DNA of 50,421 nucleotides from an uncultured Lachnospiraceae bacterium (GTDB taxonomy: Bacteria > Bacillota > Clostridia > Lachnospirales > Lachnospiraceae). The notes below the pieces were generated by a model. It was not told the origin of the DNA. It did not search any database and saw only the letters and a list, made by a program, of their open reading frames with translations. Positions within the stretch are counted from its first letter, which is position 1. Each line of letters begins with the position of its first letter. Position numbers and translations under genes: made by a program. Below are positions 1-8,617 of the stretch, piece after piece. Location: assembly GCA_910588865.1 (NCBI GenBank), contig CAJUSJ010000020.1, positions 1-50,421 on the forward strand, written 5' to 3'.

Positions 1-52
1 ACCCACGTATCCAGCTTGGAAGGCTGGTGTTCTACCATTGAACTACACCCGC
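1..52 (-). tRNA. tRNA-Gly (TCC anticodon), 5' part only
   Basis: Read on the minus strand from 52, the sequence gives an acceptor start GCGGGTG, a D-arm with TTCAATGGTAGAA, and an anticodon stem CCAGC/GCTGG around a CTTCCAA loop, so the anticodon is TCC. The variable region and first T-stem bases follow; the rest of the T-arm and the 3' acceptor strand lie beyond the window edge. Confidence 0.93.
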
Positions 53-133
53 AAAAGACAACTATTTTGTTTACTTGATACAGTCTACACCATTTTCCCC
101 TGATTGTCAATGGGGATATTGTAACTTTTTTCT

Positions 134-162
134 TTGTCATTAACACGCGCCTGTGGTATACT
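134..162 (+). promoter_or_regulatory. sigma-A promoter for the DUF4317 gene
   Basis: TTGTCA at 134-139 and TATACT at 157-162 are separated by exactly 17 bp and lie about 50 bp before the start codon of the next gene. Confidence 0.7.
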
Positions 163-210
163 TGGACAGAGGCTTAACGGAACCTTAAGGATCAAACCAC
201 AAGGAGGTAC

Positions 211-1362
211 ATGATGAACAAAAAAGAGGTTGCCGAGATCCGCAGGCAGTATACACCAGAGCGCTGCGCCATCACCCGGATCCGCGGCTGCTACATAGAT
301 GCTGAAAAAAATGTGAAAACCGAACTAAAGGAAGCGTTTTTATCCCTGCCGGAGGATGACGCGTTCAAGTACTTTGACATTTTCAAAAAAACACTGTCCG
401 GCACCCTGGGACGCAATCTCCTTAATCTGGATTTTCCTCTGGATGAGGAGAAGGAGGGCGGAGCTCAGGAGTTTCTGCTGAAGCTGAGGGACAGCCAGCT
501 AAAGGACGATGACCTGATCCATGAATTTTACAACAAGATCATTGAGACTTATGACTACAACGAAAATTACTATATCATCATCATCCATGTGGCCTACGAT
601 GTCCCAGGCAAGGCAGCGGATGGCCTGGAGATGTACGATGCCTCGGACAACGTGTACAGCTATATCCTGTGCAGTATCTGTCCTGTCCACCTCTCCAAGC
701 CCGGGCTGGGATACAATACGGAAAAGAACTGTATCGAGAACAGGATACAGGACTGGGTGGTGGAGCCGCCTGTGAAAGGATTTCTCTTCCCCTGTTTTAA
801 TGACCGGTACACGGATATCCACAGCCTGCTGTATTACACCAAAAACCCCGGGGAGCTCCAGGAGGATTTTCTTCAGAGCATGTTCGGGTGCAGCCATATT
901 CCGCTTGCCGCTGACACCCAGAAGGAAACCTTTAACACCCTGATCGCGGACACACTGGGGGAGGACTGCGATTATGGCATCATCAAAAATATCCACGAAA
1001 CCTTAAACAACCGGCTGGAAGAGTTCAAGGACGAGCCGGAGCCCCTGGAACTGGGCAAGCAGGAGGTCCGCCGCCTTCTGGAGGACAGCGGAGTGCCGGA
1101 CGAAAAGCTGGAAGAATTCGACCAGCACTATGACCAGTGTGCCGGGGAGCAGACTTCTTTTCTGGCTTCCAATATCACCAACACACGGCGGTTTTCCATT
1201 GAGACGCCGGATGTGATCGTTCAGGTGAAGCCGGAGTCCGCTGACCTTGTAGAGACCCGGGTCATTGACGGCCGCCAGTGCCTGGTCATTGCCATCAACG
1301 AGCATGTGGAGGTGAACGGGGTCAATGTCCGGGTAATTCAGGGGGACAAAGAGCCTGTATAA
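211..1362 (+). CDS. DUF4317 family protein
   Basis: A 383-residue soluble protein that matches by eye the DUF4317 family, common in Lachnospiraceae and other Clostridia and of unknown function. The N-terminus (NKKEVAEIRRQYTPERCAIT, then RIRGCYIDAEKN) is typical. The middle holds the family's long beta-rich section (YYIIIIHVAYDVPG, YILCSICPVHLSKPGLGY). There is no signal peptide or membrane segment. AGGAGG lies at 202-207; ATG 211 and ATG 214 are both possible starts, and 214 has the better spacing. The gene stands alone behind its own promoter, divergent from the tRNA. The family call is confident; no function is claimed. Confidence 0.85.
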   Translation: MMNKKEVAEIRRQYTPERCAITRIRGCYIDAEKNVKTELKEAFLSLPEDDAFKYFDIFKKTLSGTLGRNLLNLDFPLDEEKEGGAQEFLLKLRDSQLKDDDLIHEFYNKIIETYDYNENYYIIIIHVAYDVPGKAADGLEMYDASDNVYSYILCSICPVHLSKPGLGYNTEKNCIENRIQDWVVEPPVKGFLFPCFNDRYTDIHSLLYYTKNPGELQEDFLQSMFGCSHIPLAADTQKETFNTLIADTLGEDCDYGIIKNIHETLNNRLEEFKDEPEPLELGKQEVRRLLEDSGVPDEKLEEFDQHYDQCAGEQTSFLASNITNTRRFSIETPDVIVQVKPESADLVETRVIDGRQCLVIAINEHVEVNGVNVRVIQGDKEPV

Positions 1363-1483
1363 GAAAGGTTTTTTATGGGTAAACGAATTGTAGGGTTCAC
1401 ATATTTGATAGTAAAGTAAACATCGGTACAATAATCAGCCATTAAATGCTATGTTTAATCTATCAAAAAGGAGGGACATAGTG

Positions 1484-1891
1484 ATGGAACCAAAGGAATT
1501 AGGCTTATTTATTGTCAAACTTAGAAAAGAAAAGCAAATCACACAGGCGGAGTTAGCGAAGAGATTAAATGTAACTGATCAAGCAGTGAGCCGCTGGGAA
1601 AGAGGTTTGGGATTTCCAGATATAGGTATTTCAGCAACCATCGATATTGCGAAAAGTCTATTATTGGGCCTTTCCTGCTCTATCGTTGGTCTGTGCGCGG
1701 TACTATATGGAGTATATCTTTTTATAAATGGTACATGGACAATGATGTCTAATAGCAGTGATGGAGCAACTTCAACGTTTATCTCAGGGAAGATCGGTGT
1801 TTTACCGCCAACAATTATCTTGGGAATTGGCGGAGCGGTATTATTATTTGGAATATATACTTTAACCCACTCACCCAATAATAACCAGTGA
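1484..1891 (+). CDS. Xre-type HTH protein fused to membrane segments, internally shortened
   Basis: A 135-residue protein. Residues 1-47 form a complete Xre/HTH_3 DNA-binding domain (LRKEKQITQAELAKRLNVTD, then QAVSRWERGLGFPD). In the full-length family this is followed by a leucine-rich linker of the 'EPLADALGIS' kind and a longer cytoplasmic part. Here GFPDI runs straight into 'SATIDIAK' and two hydrophobic segments (about 55-75 and 105-125). This looks like an in-frame internal deletion that joined the HTH to the membrane part. The start at 1484 follows GGAGG at 1470-1474; an upstream in-frame ATG at 1451 has no ribosome site. It could still be a membrane-tethered regulator, or be decaying. 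Confidence 0.65.
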   Translation: MEPKELGLFIVKLRKEKQITQAELAKRLNVTDQAVSRWERGLGFPDIGISATIDIAKSLLLGLSCSIVGLCAVLYGVYLFINGTWTMMSNSSDGATSTFISGKIGVLPPTIILGIGGAVLLFGIYTLTHSPNNNQ

Positions 1892-1898
1892 GAAACCA

Positions 1899-1950
1899 GA
1901 AAAAAGCCGGACGTCCGCACCAGAATCGGATGCGGGCGGCCAGCTTTTCT
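1899..1950. terminator. bidirectional terminator between convergent genes
   Basis: An interrupted stem (AAAAAGC...GTCCGCA / TGCGGGC...GCTTTT) with an A-run on one side and a T-run on the other, between the ends of the HTH gene and spoVT. Confidence 0.6.
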
Positions 1951-1989
1951 CTGTTCATACCATAGTTTCTATCACATCTTTCAGTTACT

Positions 1990-2538
1990 CTAACCCTCCA
2001 TCTGCCTCCCGAGAAATCCGGCAGCTGTTGTCACCAGCTTTATCTCTGTATCTCCCATCTTCGCTTTGGGTTCCCTGCTCAGAAGGGATACGCTTCCAAT
2101 GGCGTCCCCCTCGCAGATAATAGGGGCCACTGCCTGGGCTGTGATTCCTTCCATCTCCTCGGAAGTCAGAGGAATAAAATTCTTATCATCTTTTGACGCC
2201 ACAATGGCATTTCTCTCTCCAATAACATGTTCCAGCTGCTTGCTGATCGTCTTTGCCAGCAGCTCTTTTTTGGAACCGCCGGATACCGCGATAACCTGAT
2301 CTCTGTCAGTAATGCATACCATCAGGCCGGTGGCCTGAGCCATGGCCTCCGCGTACTGGCCTGAAAAAGCGGTCAGTTCCACCATGGGAGAATATTTTTT
2401 CAGAATGATCTCCCCTTCCCGATCCGTAAAGATCTCAAGGGGAGTCCCTTCTCTTAGCCTTAATGTTCTTCTTATTTCCTTTGGAATAACTACTCTTCCC
2501 AGGTCATCAATTCTTCTCACAATTCCCGTAGCTTTCAT
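1990..2538 (-). CDS. spoVT: stage V sporulation protein T
   Basis: A 182-residue AbrB-family regulator. Residues 1-50 are the swapped-hairpin DNA-binding domain (MKATGIVRRIDDLGRVVIPK, then EIRRTLRLREGTPLEIF), which is close to invariant in SpoVT. Residues 55-182 form a GAF-like domain (QATGLMVCITDRDQVIAVSG; VAPIICEGDAIGSVSLLS). In Bacillus SpoVT acts in the forespore on sigma-G genes; the same role is inferred here and indicates a spore-former. GGAGG lies about 9 nt before the ATG. The length is normal for the family. It is monocistronic. Confidence 0.95.
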   Translation of the reverse strand: MKATGIVRRIDDLGRVVIPKEIRRTLRLREGTPLEIFTDREGEIILKKYSPMVELTAFSGQYAEAMAQATGLMVCITDRDQVIAVSGGSKKELLAKTISKQLEHVIGERNAIVASKDDKNFIPLTSEEMEGITAQAVAPIICEGDAIGSVSLLSREPKAKMGDTEIKLVTTAAGFLGRQMEG

Positions 2539-2658
2539 ATCACAATTCCTCCATTTTGCATCACCAGCATAATTACCTGATAAGATTTACTGTAAATCTA
2601 GTATCTGTAAAATGGGGAAATTTATACTGCTGAAATTTTTGCGAGAAAAAACTCAAAC

Positions 2659-3678
2659 TTAATATGTAAACAGCTGTACCCAGTACTTCACCCCGTTGGC
2701 ATTTTCATAGCAGCTGACGCCGATTTTGGTGAAATTTCGTTCCAGGATATTGGCCCTGTGCCCCTGACTGTTCATCCAACCGCTCATAACAGCCTCCGGG
2801 GTCTGCTGGCCATAGGCAATGTTCTCCCCGCTTCCCATGTATCTGACACCGATCTGATCCAACGCGGTGGTGTAATAGGTACCGTTAGGCCTTGTGTGTG
2901 AAAAATTCCGGGTGATCTCCTGGGCTCTCACGTCCGCTGCCGCTGTCACGTCAGAGGATTCCGTCACCGGGGAGAGCCCTGCCTTGGCCCGCTCCTCATT
3001 GACCAGTTCAATCACCCTCTGAATATAGGCAGCCTCGGAACCTGATGTCTGATTTCCAGGGTTCTGAGTTCCAGGATTCTCGGTTCCGGGGTTCTGGGTT
3101 CCGGGATTCTGAGTTCCGGGATTCTCGGTTCCGGGGTTTTCAGTTCCAGGATTCTGGTTCCCAGGGCTCTCGGTTCCAGGATTCTGGTTCCCGGGATTTT
3201 CAGTTCCAGGATTCTGAGTCCCGGGGTTCTCGGTCCCAGGATTCTGGGTTCCAGGGTTTTCGATTCCGGGATTCTGGGTTCCAGGATTCTGAATCCCCGG
3301 CGTTTCATTGCCCCCGCATCCAGAGAAATCCGGCCAGATCGGCGCGGGACACTCCGGCTGCCATACATTTTCCCATGTATCCGGGCAATTTGGAATCAGA
3401 ATATCATCACAGGACCCGCTTCCAAAAGACCCTGACCACGGATTGGAAGAGAACAGCATCTGGAAAATGTCCTCTGTTGAACAGCCGTTTCCGGAAAACA
3501 TATTTCCAGTATTTCCATACCCGCTGTCACAGCTTCCCTGGTTTCCTCCAAAACCGCCTCCTGTCCAGCCGCCGCGGTTTCCTCCTGCCACATATACACC
3601 CACCGCTGCCTGAGATGTCATAGCCATGGCTCCTGTCATTGCCGCCGCCGCTGCCGCGTATAATACAAATCTTCTCAT
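2659..3678 (-). CDS. secreted CAP/SCP-domain protein with NPG(T/N)(Q/E) pentapeptide repeats
   Basis: A 339-residue secreted protein. Residues 1-25 are a signal peptide (MRRFVLYAAAAAAMTGAMA). Next comes a Gly/Asn/Cys-rich stretch of about 90 residues, a linker of 17 pentapeptides (TQNPG, TENPG, NQNPG and variants), then a C-terminal CAP domain (about 220-339) with the family signatures FSHTRPNG, GENIAYG and GHRANIL. The closest known type is the bacterial YkwD-like CAP domain; its biochemical activity is not established. The start at 3678 follows GGAGGA; an in-frame extension to 3738 has no ribosome site and would put 20 non-signal residues in front of the signal peptide. The N-terminal domain has several Cys residues and matches nothing I recognise. 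Confidence 0.85.
   Translation of the reverse strand: MRRFVLYAAAAAAMTGAMAMTSQAAVGVYVAGGNRGGWTGGGFGGNQGSCDSGYGNTGNMFSGNGCSTEDIFQMLFSSNPWSGSFGSGSCDDILIPNCPDTWENVWQPECPAPIWPDFSGCGGNETPGIQNPGTQNPGIENPGTQNPGTENPGTQNPGTENPGNQNPGTESPGNQNPGTENPGTENPGTQNPGTQNPGTENPGTQNPGNQTSGSEAAYIQRVIELVNEERAKAGLSPVTESSDVTAAADVRAQEITRNFSHTRPNGTYYTTALDQIGVRYMGSGENIAYGQQTPEAVMSGWMNSQGHRANILERNFTKIGVSCYENANGVKYWVQLFTY
3040..3294 (-). repeat. 15-bp coding minisatellite (17 units)
   Basis: Seventeen tandem 15-bp units encode pentapeptides ending in NPG (the last is NQTSG). Third positions vary between units, so the array is not freshly expanded, but the length is expected to vary between strains. Confidence 0.9.
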
Positions 3679-3817
3679 GATTATCCTCCTCCAATTGTTA
3701 CAAAATTTTACATTTCTGTTACAAATTAAGGATAGCATACAAAAGCTGGGAACTCCATAGGGAAACGCTGGCGGGGCTGGGGAGGATTTCCAGAATAACC
3801 TTCACGCGCCACCACCC

Positions 3818-4040
3818 ATGAAAGTCTGGCGGGCGCGGTTGGCATACCTGAACTTAAACCGCCTGACGGCGATGGGACTTTCATAGTAAACCCCCATGGC
3901 CTGCTTAGGGCACCACCATGAATGAAAGGGATTTACTATGCCCTCCGGGGGGATGCGCGGAAAACGGGAATGGAAGATGCTGCTTCGCGGCCCCGTTTTC
4001 CCACGGCTCAGCGCGGGAGCGCTGAGCTTTCATAGTAAAT
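3818..4040. other. structured intergenic region with three hairpins and a repeated CATAGTAAA motif
   Basis: No gene is visible between the CAP gene and the methyltransferase. Three nested or adjacent hairpins are. One has outer stem ATGAAAGTC 3818-3826 / GACTTTCAT 3876-3884 and inner stem GCGGTT 3835-3840 / AACCGC 3857-3862. A second pairs GGAAAACGGG 3959-3968 with CCCGTTTTCC 3992-4001. A third pairs GCTCAGCGC 4006-4014 with GCGCTGAGC 4019-4027. CTTTCATAGTAAA occurs directly at 3878-3890 and 4027-4039, and as inverted TTTACTATG at 3932-3940. It could be a small RNA, a mobile-repeat remnant or an island boundary. Confidence 0.5.
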
Positions 4041-4124
4041 ATTTTAGGCATAAACCATGGCGCTGAGCTTCACATTATGCTATACTGAAAAATATTAGTC
4101 TCACCCCAGGAGGAACGGCAGAAC

Positions 4125-5369
4125 ATGAAATTGCTATCATTATTTTCGGGATGCGGCGGGATGGATATCGGCTTTGAGGGCTCCTTTTCATGCCTGAAAA
4201 AATCCGTTAATACCAGTTTGCATCCTGAATGGGTCGCTGAGGAAAACGGCGATTGGGTAACCCTTGTCCCCACTGTCTTTGAAACCGTTTTCGCCAATGA
4301 TATCCGTCCGGACGCGAAAGCGGCATGGGTATCTTATTTTTCAAAGCAAAAAGCAAACGCAGATGAAATATATCATCTTGACAGCATTGTGGATATCGTT
4401 AAGAGAGCAAAAGCGGGAGAAGCGGTCTTTCCATCAGAAATCGATATTGTAACCGGAGGATTTCCCTGCCAGGATTTTTCCATCGCGGGAAAAAGAAAAG
4501 GGTTTCACTCTGGAAAAAGCCACCTTGGCGTTGCCCTGAGTGATGACGAGCCATCTGTTGAAAACCGGGGACAGTTGTATATATGGATGAGAGAAGTGAT
4601 CACCCTGACAGCTCCAAAGCTGTTTATAGCGGAAAATGTTAAAGGTCTCACGAACCTTGATGATGTCAAAGAAGTGATCGAGCATGATTTTGCTTTAGCG
4701 GGAAATGGCGGGTATCTTGTGGTTCCGGCCAAGGTACTGTACGCGCCTGACTATGGTGTCCCCCAGTCCCGGGAGCGGGTTATTTTCTTTGGATTCAGGA
4801 AAAACGCCCTGAAAGAAAAAGCCCTGGCCGCTTTGACCATGGAAATGATTCCTGATGAATATGACCCATATCCCATTAAAACCCACAGCGAAACTCCAGA
4901 TGAACCATACGCCCCCACAGTGACCTGCGGGGATATTTTTAAAGACCTGCCGGAACCAGACGCTTCCTCGGACCCCTCTCAGATGAAATACTCAAAGGCA
5001 AAATATATGGGAGCTCATTGTCAGGGCCAGACGGAGATAAAGCTGGACTCTGTAGGGCCCACCATCCGGTCCGAGCATCACGGGAATATCGAATACAGGA
5101 GATTAAGCCAGGAACATGGCGGCAAACACGGGGCGGAGCTGGCCGCGGGACTTCCAGAACGCAGGCTGACAGTCCGGGAATGCGCCCGCATCCAGACATT
5201 TCCGGATAACTATCAGTTTATTTTAAATAAAACAGCCCGAAACGTCAGCGTCTCCGCAAGCGACGCGTACAAGATCATAGGCAACGCGGTCCCCTGCCTG
5301 CTGGCGTACAACATAGCGAAAAACATTGAATCCAAATGGGAGCGATATTTTAAGGAGACAAAAGCATGA
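4125..5369 (+). CDS. DNA (cytosine-5-)-methyltransferase
   Basis: A 414-residue C5-methyltransferase with the conserved motifs in order: motif I LFSGCGGMDIGF at the N-terminus, motif IV GGFPCQDFS with the catalytic Cys, motif VI ENVKGL, motif VIII QSRERV and motif X GNAVP near the C-terminus. RLTVRECARIQTFPDNY precedes motif X. The target sequence cannot be read from the protein. It is the first gene of a restriction-modification unit; its stop overlaps the next start as ATGA at 5366-5369, so translation is probably coupled. AGGAGG precedes the ATG, with a TATACT -10-like hexamer at 4081-4086. The methyltransferase looks intact while the nuclease downstream does not. Confidence 0.93.
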   Translation: MKLLSLFSGCGGMDIGFEGSFSCLKKSVNTSLHPEWVAEENGDWVTLVPTVFETVFANDIRPDAKAAWVSYFSKQKANADEIYHLDSIVDIVKRAKAGEAVFPSEIDIVTGGFPCQDFSIAGKRKGFHSGKSHLGVALSDDEPSVENRGQLYIWMREVITLTAPKLFIAENVKGLTNLDDVKEVIEHDFALAGNGGYLVVPAKVLYAPDYGVPQSRERVIFFGFRKNALKEKALAALTMEMIPDEYDPYPIKTHSETPDEPYAPTVTCGDIFKDLPEPDASSDPSQMKYSKAKYMGAHCQGQTEIKLDSVGPTIRSEHHGNIEYRRLSQEHGGKHGAELAAGLPERRLTVRECARIQTFPDNYQFILNKTARNVSVSASDAYKIIGNAVPCLLAYNIAKNIESKWERYFKETKA

Positions 5370-6478
5370 TCGTTTCAAGAAACCCGGTTCCAAGTTTACA
5401 TGATTTTCAGATCCTGATGTGCCGCGTGGACCAGTTTCTCAACGACGACGCGAAAAAACGGCCGCGGTATTATGCCGCCAGAGGGGGCAGCCCGCTGGAG
5501 GATGATGTAATGATCGCGCTGGTTTACTTATATCCTGCTCTGTAACCGGAGTTGTTGCCGCTGGAGGATGATGTAATGATCGCGCTGGTTTACCTGTCCG
5601 CGGGTACCTTGTTTGAAAATACCATTGTGAAGGTGTCCGGGCAGAAATTCCCTGATATCGTAGCCGCGAATTTCTACGGCGTTGAGGTAAAAAGCACGAA
5701 ATCCGATCAGTGGACCACCACCGGCAGCAGCATCCTTGAGACCACAAGAGTTCCAGGTGTGGAGCGGATCTATATAACCTTTGGAAAGCTTGGGGGAAAT
5801 CCGATTGAATTTTTATCCAGGCCCTACGAGGAATGTTTAAGCGGAATCGCTGTCACCCATATGCCAAGATATTTAATTGACATGCGCCTTGGAAACGGAC
5901 AAACCATTTTTGACAAAATGGGAATCAGCTATGATGCTTTAAGACAGCTTGACAACCCCATCGCCCCGGTATCCAGCTATTACCGGAGCCAGCTAAAACC
6001 CGGAGAACGCCTGTGGTGGACCGGCGACCCGGCGGAGGAATCCGTCTCCCCTACCATCCGCCTCTGGAAAACCATCCCCGGGCCGGAACAGGATTACCTG
6101 GTCACTTACGGCTGCGTCAATTTTCCCGAACTATTTGGCGGCGATTATGATGGTTACGCGCTCTGGCTCACATCACTGGGTGTGGTCAATACCCACATGC
6201 GGGACCAGTTTTCCTCTGGCGGACAGGAACCCATGGGATTGTCCAATGGAACCATTGCCATGTTTCCCGGCGTGTACCGCCGGGTAAAACGGAACCTGGG
6301 TACTTTTTTGTATCTCATGTCCCTTCAGGAACCAGTGATCACAGGGGTGCCTCTGAGCCCGGAATCCCCCCTGGGTCAACGTCTGATGATGTGGAGCGAC
6401 GCTGTCTCCAGAATATCTCCTGTAGATTATCATGTATCCATGGATGCTCTTACCACCTTATTTTTCAGGAAAAGTTGA
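5366..6478 (+). pseudogene. type II-like PD-(D/E)xK restriction endonuclease, interrupted by an in-frame TAA
   Basis: From ATG 5366 (overlapping the methyltransferase stop) the frame runs 59 codons to TAA 5543-5545, then continues open in the same frame to 6478. The stop lies in a 66-bp insertion between two identical 36-bp repeats. Deleting one repeat plus spacer restores a 348-residue protein. The core 'FPDIVAANFYGVEVKST' carries the D...E-x-K pattern of PD-(D/E)xK nucleases, which with its position between a methyltransferase and vsr supports a restriction enzyme. The catalytic core lies after the stop, so a re-initiated product from ATG 5576 or TTG 5552 would keep it but lack the N-terminus. 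The exact type is unknown. Confidence 0.75.
5492..5593 (+). repeat. identical 36-bp direct repeats (5492-5527 and 5558-5593) around a 30-bp spacer
   Basis: The two copies, starting CCGCTGGAGG and ending CTGGTTTAC, are identical. The repeat period is 66 bp, a multiple of three. The spacer carries the TAA that interrupts the endonuclease frame. Confidence 0.97.
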
Positions 6479-6509
6479 TTTTTTAAGTTCAGGGAGGGAA
6501 CGCGAGGAG

Positions 6510-6974
6510 ATGTCAGCTGAAAAAAGAGATCCAAAAACCACCCATAAAATCATGTCCGCAATCAAATCAAAAGACACCAGGCCGGAACTGCTGCTCCGCA
6601 GAGCGCTGTGGCAAAAAAATTTAAGGTATCGGGTCAATTATAAAAAGCTTCCAGGAAAGCCGGATATTGTCTTTACCCAATACAAACTTGCCATATTTTG
6701 TGACGGTGATTTCTGGCATGGGCATAACTGGGCCCTGCGGGGTATCCCTTCCTTAGAGGAAGAATTAAAAGGTTACTCTGAGTTCTGGAGAAATAAAATC
6801 CTGAGGAATGTAAAACGAGATGATGATACCAATAAATGCCTTAAGGCTATTGGGTGGACTGTCATAAGATTGTGGGAAAGTGATATAAAGAAAGATGTTG
6901 ACCAATGCGTCTTAACCATTCAGGAGGCAATCTTTGAGATAAAAACCCAGATAAATGATTTAGATGAGATCTGA
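6510..6974 (+). CDS. vsr: very short patch repair (Vsr) endonuclease
   Basis: A 154-residue protein of the Vsr family, which nicks beside T:G mismatches arising from 5-methylcytosine deamination. Signatures: an N-terminal KIMSAIKSKDTRPELLLR, the catalytic stretch KLPGKPDIVFTQYKLAIF, then DGDFWHGHNW (metal/His region), and YSEFWRNKILRNVKRD with IGWTVIRLWESDI at the end. Length is normal. The start at 6510 is chosen because a purine-rich AGGGAGGG lies just upstream; an in-frame ATG at 6432 would overlap the endonuclease. Its presence beside a C5-methyltransferase is the standard arrangement. Confidence 0.92.
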   Translation: MSAEKRDPKTTHKIMSAIKSKDTRPELLLRRALWQKNLRYRVNYKKLPGKPDIVFTQYKLAIFCDGDFWHGHNWALRGIPSLEEELKGYSEFWRNKILRNVKRDDDTNKCLKAIGWTVIRLWESDIKKDVDQCVLTIQEAIFEIKTQINDLDEI

Positions 6975-7034
6975 GCTATCCCGCCCGATATCAGACCCCG
7001 GCGCATCTTACACCCGGAACACAAGACAGCGGCT

Positions 7035-7090
7035 GCCGCGAGAGGATAGGCTGCCGGGATATACAGCCTGGAGCCATTCCTCTTCGCGGC
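7035..7090. terminator. long stem-loop between vsr and tctA
   Basis: GCCGCGAGAGGA at 7035-7046 pairs with TCCTCTTCGCGGC at 7078-7090, with an inner AGGCTG/CAGCCT stem. The genes on either side converge here. Confidence 0.55.
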
Positions 7091-7101
7091 CTCCCCTTTT
7101 A

Positions 7102-8598
7102 TCAAACTTCCTTTTTCTTCCTGAGCATCTTATCAATAGCCGTCCTTGTCACCGGAATATTGTTCACCAGCACAAAGACCGTGCAAATCAGAAGGAGTAT
7201 GGTGGTCCAGTGGCCAAACATGGCTATCAGTTTGTTGTCTGCCGACGATGCCAGTGACACGGCTCTCCGGAAGTTGGAGTCCATCACCTTGCCCAGAACC
7301 AGGGCCAGCACCAAAGGCGCCACCGGGTACCCTCTTCGCCTCATGACAAATCCCAGGGTGCCGAAGGCGAACATCAGCCCCACGTCAAAAAGACGGTTAT
7401 TGCAGGCAAACGCCCCCACCACACACAGGCTGGTGACAATGGGGATGAGGATATTCTTTGGGATGGTGATCACCCGGCTGATCCTGGGAGCCACCAGAAG
7501 CCCCAGAATCAGGAGTGCGAAACAGGCCACAAACCCGCCTGCCAGGATGGAGTGGAAAGCTGACGGATTTTCCGTGATGAACAGGGGGCCGGGCTTCAGG
7601 CCGTGCACATAAAACACAGACAGAATAATGGCCGTTACCGCATCCCCCGGAACCGCCAGGGTCAGCATGGGGATGAGCGCGCCTCCGATACAGGCGTTAT
7701 TGGAGGATTCGCTGGCCACGATTCCCTCCACCGCCCCTTCCCCAAATGGAACCTCCGGCTTTTTTGTCAGACGTTTGGCCTCATTGTAGGCGATAAATGC
7801 TGCCACGGGGCCTCCCGCTCCCGGCAGCGCCCCGATGAGAAGCCCTAAGGTGGAGGTATAGAGGGACAATTTCCAGTGCCTCAGGGTCTCCCTCAGGCTG
7901 ACTCTTGTCTTCTCCATGGTCAGGACATTCTGTTCCTGGTTGATGTTGAAAATTACGCTGAGCACCTCCGCGAACCCAAACAGGCCTACCAGGGCCGGAA
8001 CCGTATTGATTCCGCTGGTAAGATTCTGGATACCAAAAGTCAGCCGCTTAGTTCCTACCAGGGGATCCAGACCAATCATGCTTAAGATCAGGCCCGCCCC
8101 CACGCTGATCAGGCCTTTGGTGTAATTGCCGGAGCTGACAGACCCTACTGTGGCAAGCCCGAAAAGAGCCAGGAGAAAATAGTCCATGGCCGTAAATTTA
8201 ATGGCGATCTTGGACACCGGTCCCGCCAGGATCCACAAGGCCCCGAGGCCGAAAAGGCTTCCCGCGAAGGAGTAGATGGTGGCCGTGTAAAGGGCCTTGT
8301 AGGACTGCCCCTTTTTCGACATGGGATAACCGTCTAAGGTAGTCACCACAGAAGACGGAGCCCCGGGAATGTTGATCAGGATAGCCGACACAGCGCCGCT
8401 GAACACTCCCACCACATACACGCCCATGATCATGGCCAGGGCATCCACGGTATCCCAGGTGTAGGTAATGGACACCAGAAGGGCCGTGGCCATGGACACG
8501 GAAAGTCCGGGAATAGCCCCCACAAACAATCCTGCCAGAGAGCCCAAAAAGACCATGATGATAAAATGAATATCCACAACCGATATCATATCAGCCAT
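7102..8598 (-). CDS. tctA: tripartite tricarboxylate transporter, large permease TctA
   Basis: A 498-residue polytopic membrane protein of the TctA family. Characteristic stretches are GAIPGLSVSMATALLVSITY, INIPGAPSSVVTTLDGYPM, and GALPGAGGPVAAFIAYNEAK, with about 11-12 hydrophobic segments. With TctB it forms the membrane part of a secondary, ion-driven carboxylate importer fed by a periplasmic-type binding protein; the substrate cannot be read from the sequence. The start at 8598 follows a GGAGGGG-rich site; an in-frame extension to 8655 overlaps tctB and carries no ribosome site. It is the last gene of tctCBA, 19 bp after tctB. Confidence 0.93.
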   Translation of the reverse strand: MADMISVVDIHFIIMVFLGSLAGLFVGAIPGLSVSMATALLVSITYTWDTVDALAMIMGVYVVGVFSGAVSAILINIPGAPSSVVTTLDGYPMSKKGQSYKALYTATIYSFAGSLFGLGALWILAGPVSKIAIKFTAMDYFLLALFGLATVGSVSSGNYTKGLISVGAGLILSMIGLDPLVGTKRLTFGIQNLTSGINTVPALVGLFGFAEVLSVIFNINQEQNVLTMEKTRVSLRETLRHWKLSLYTSTLGLLIGALPGAGGPVAAFIAYNEAKRLTKKPEVPFGEGAVEGIVASESSNNACIGGALIPMLTLAVPGDAVTAIILSVFYVHGLKPGPLFITENPSAFHSILAGGFVACFALLILGLLVAPRISRVITIPKNILIPIVTSLCVVGAFACNNRLFDVGLMFAFGTLGFVMRRRGYPVAPLVLALVLGKVMDSNFRRAVSLASSADNKLIAMFGHWTTILLLICTVFVLVNNIPVTRTAIDKMLRKKKEV

Positions 8599-8617
8599 CT
8601 TTTTCCCCTCCTTCTTT

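Noticed and set aside
3040..3294. Regular repeats that could suggest a CRISPR array
   Set aside because: The units are 15 bp, tandem without spacers and in frame within a secreted protein. No CRISPR array or cas gene is seen in the window.
3045..3623. A long plus-strand open frame (FQDSGSRDFQFQ-type repeats)
   Set aside because: It is the antisense of the 15-bp minisatellite; repeats with a period divisible by three keep other frames open.
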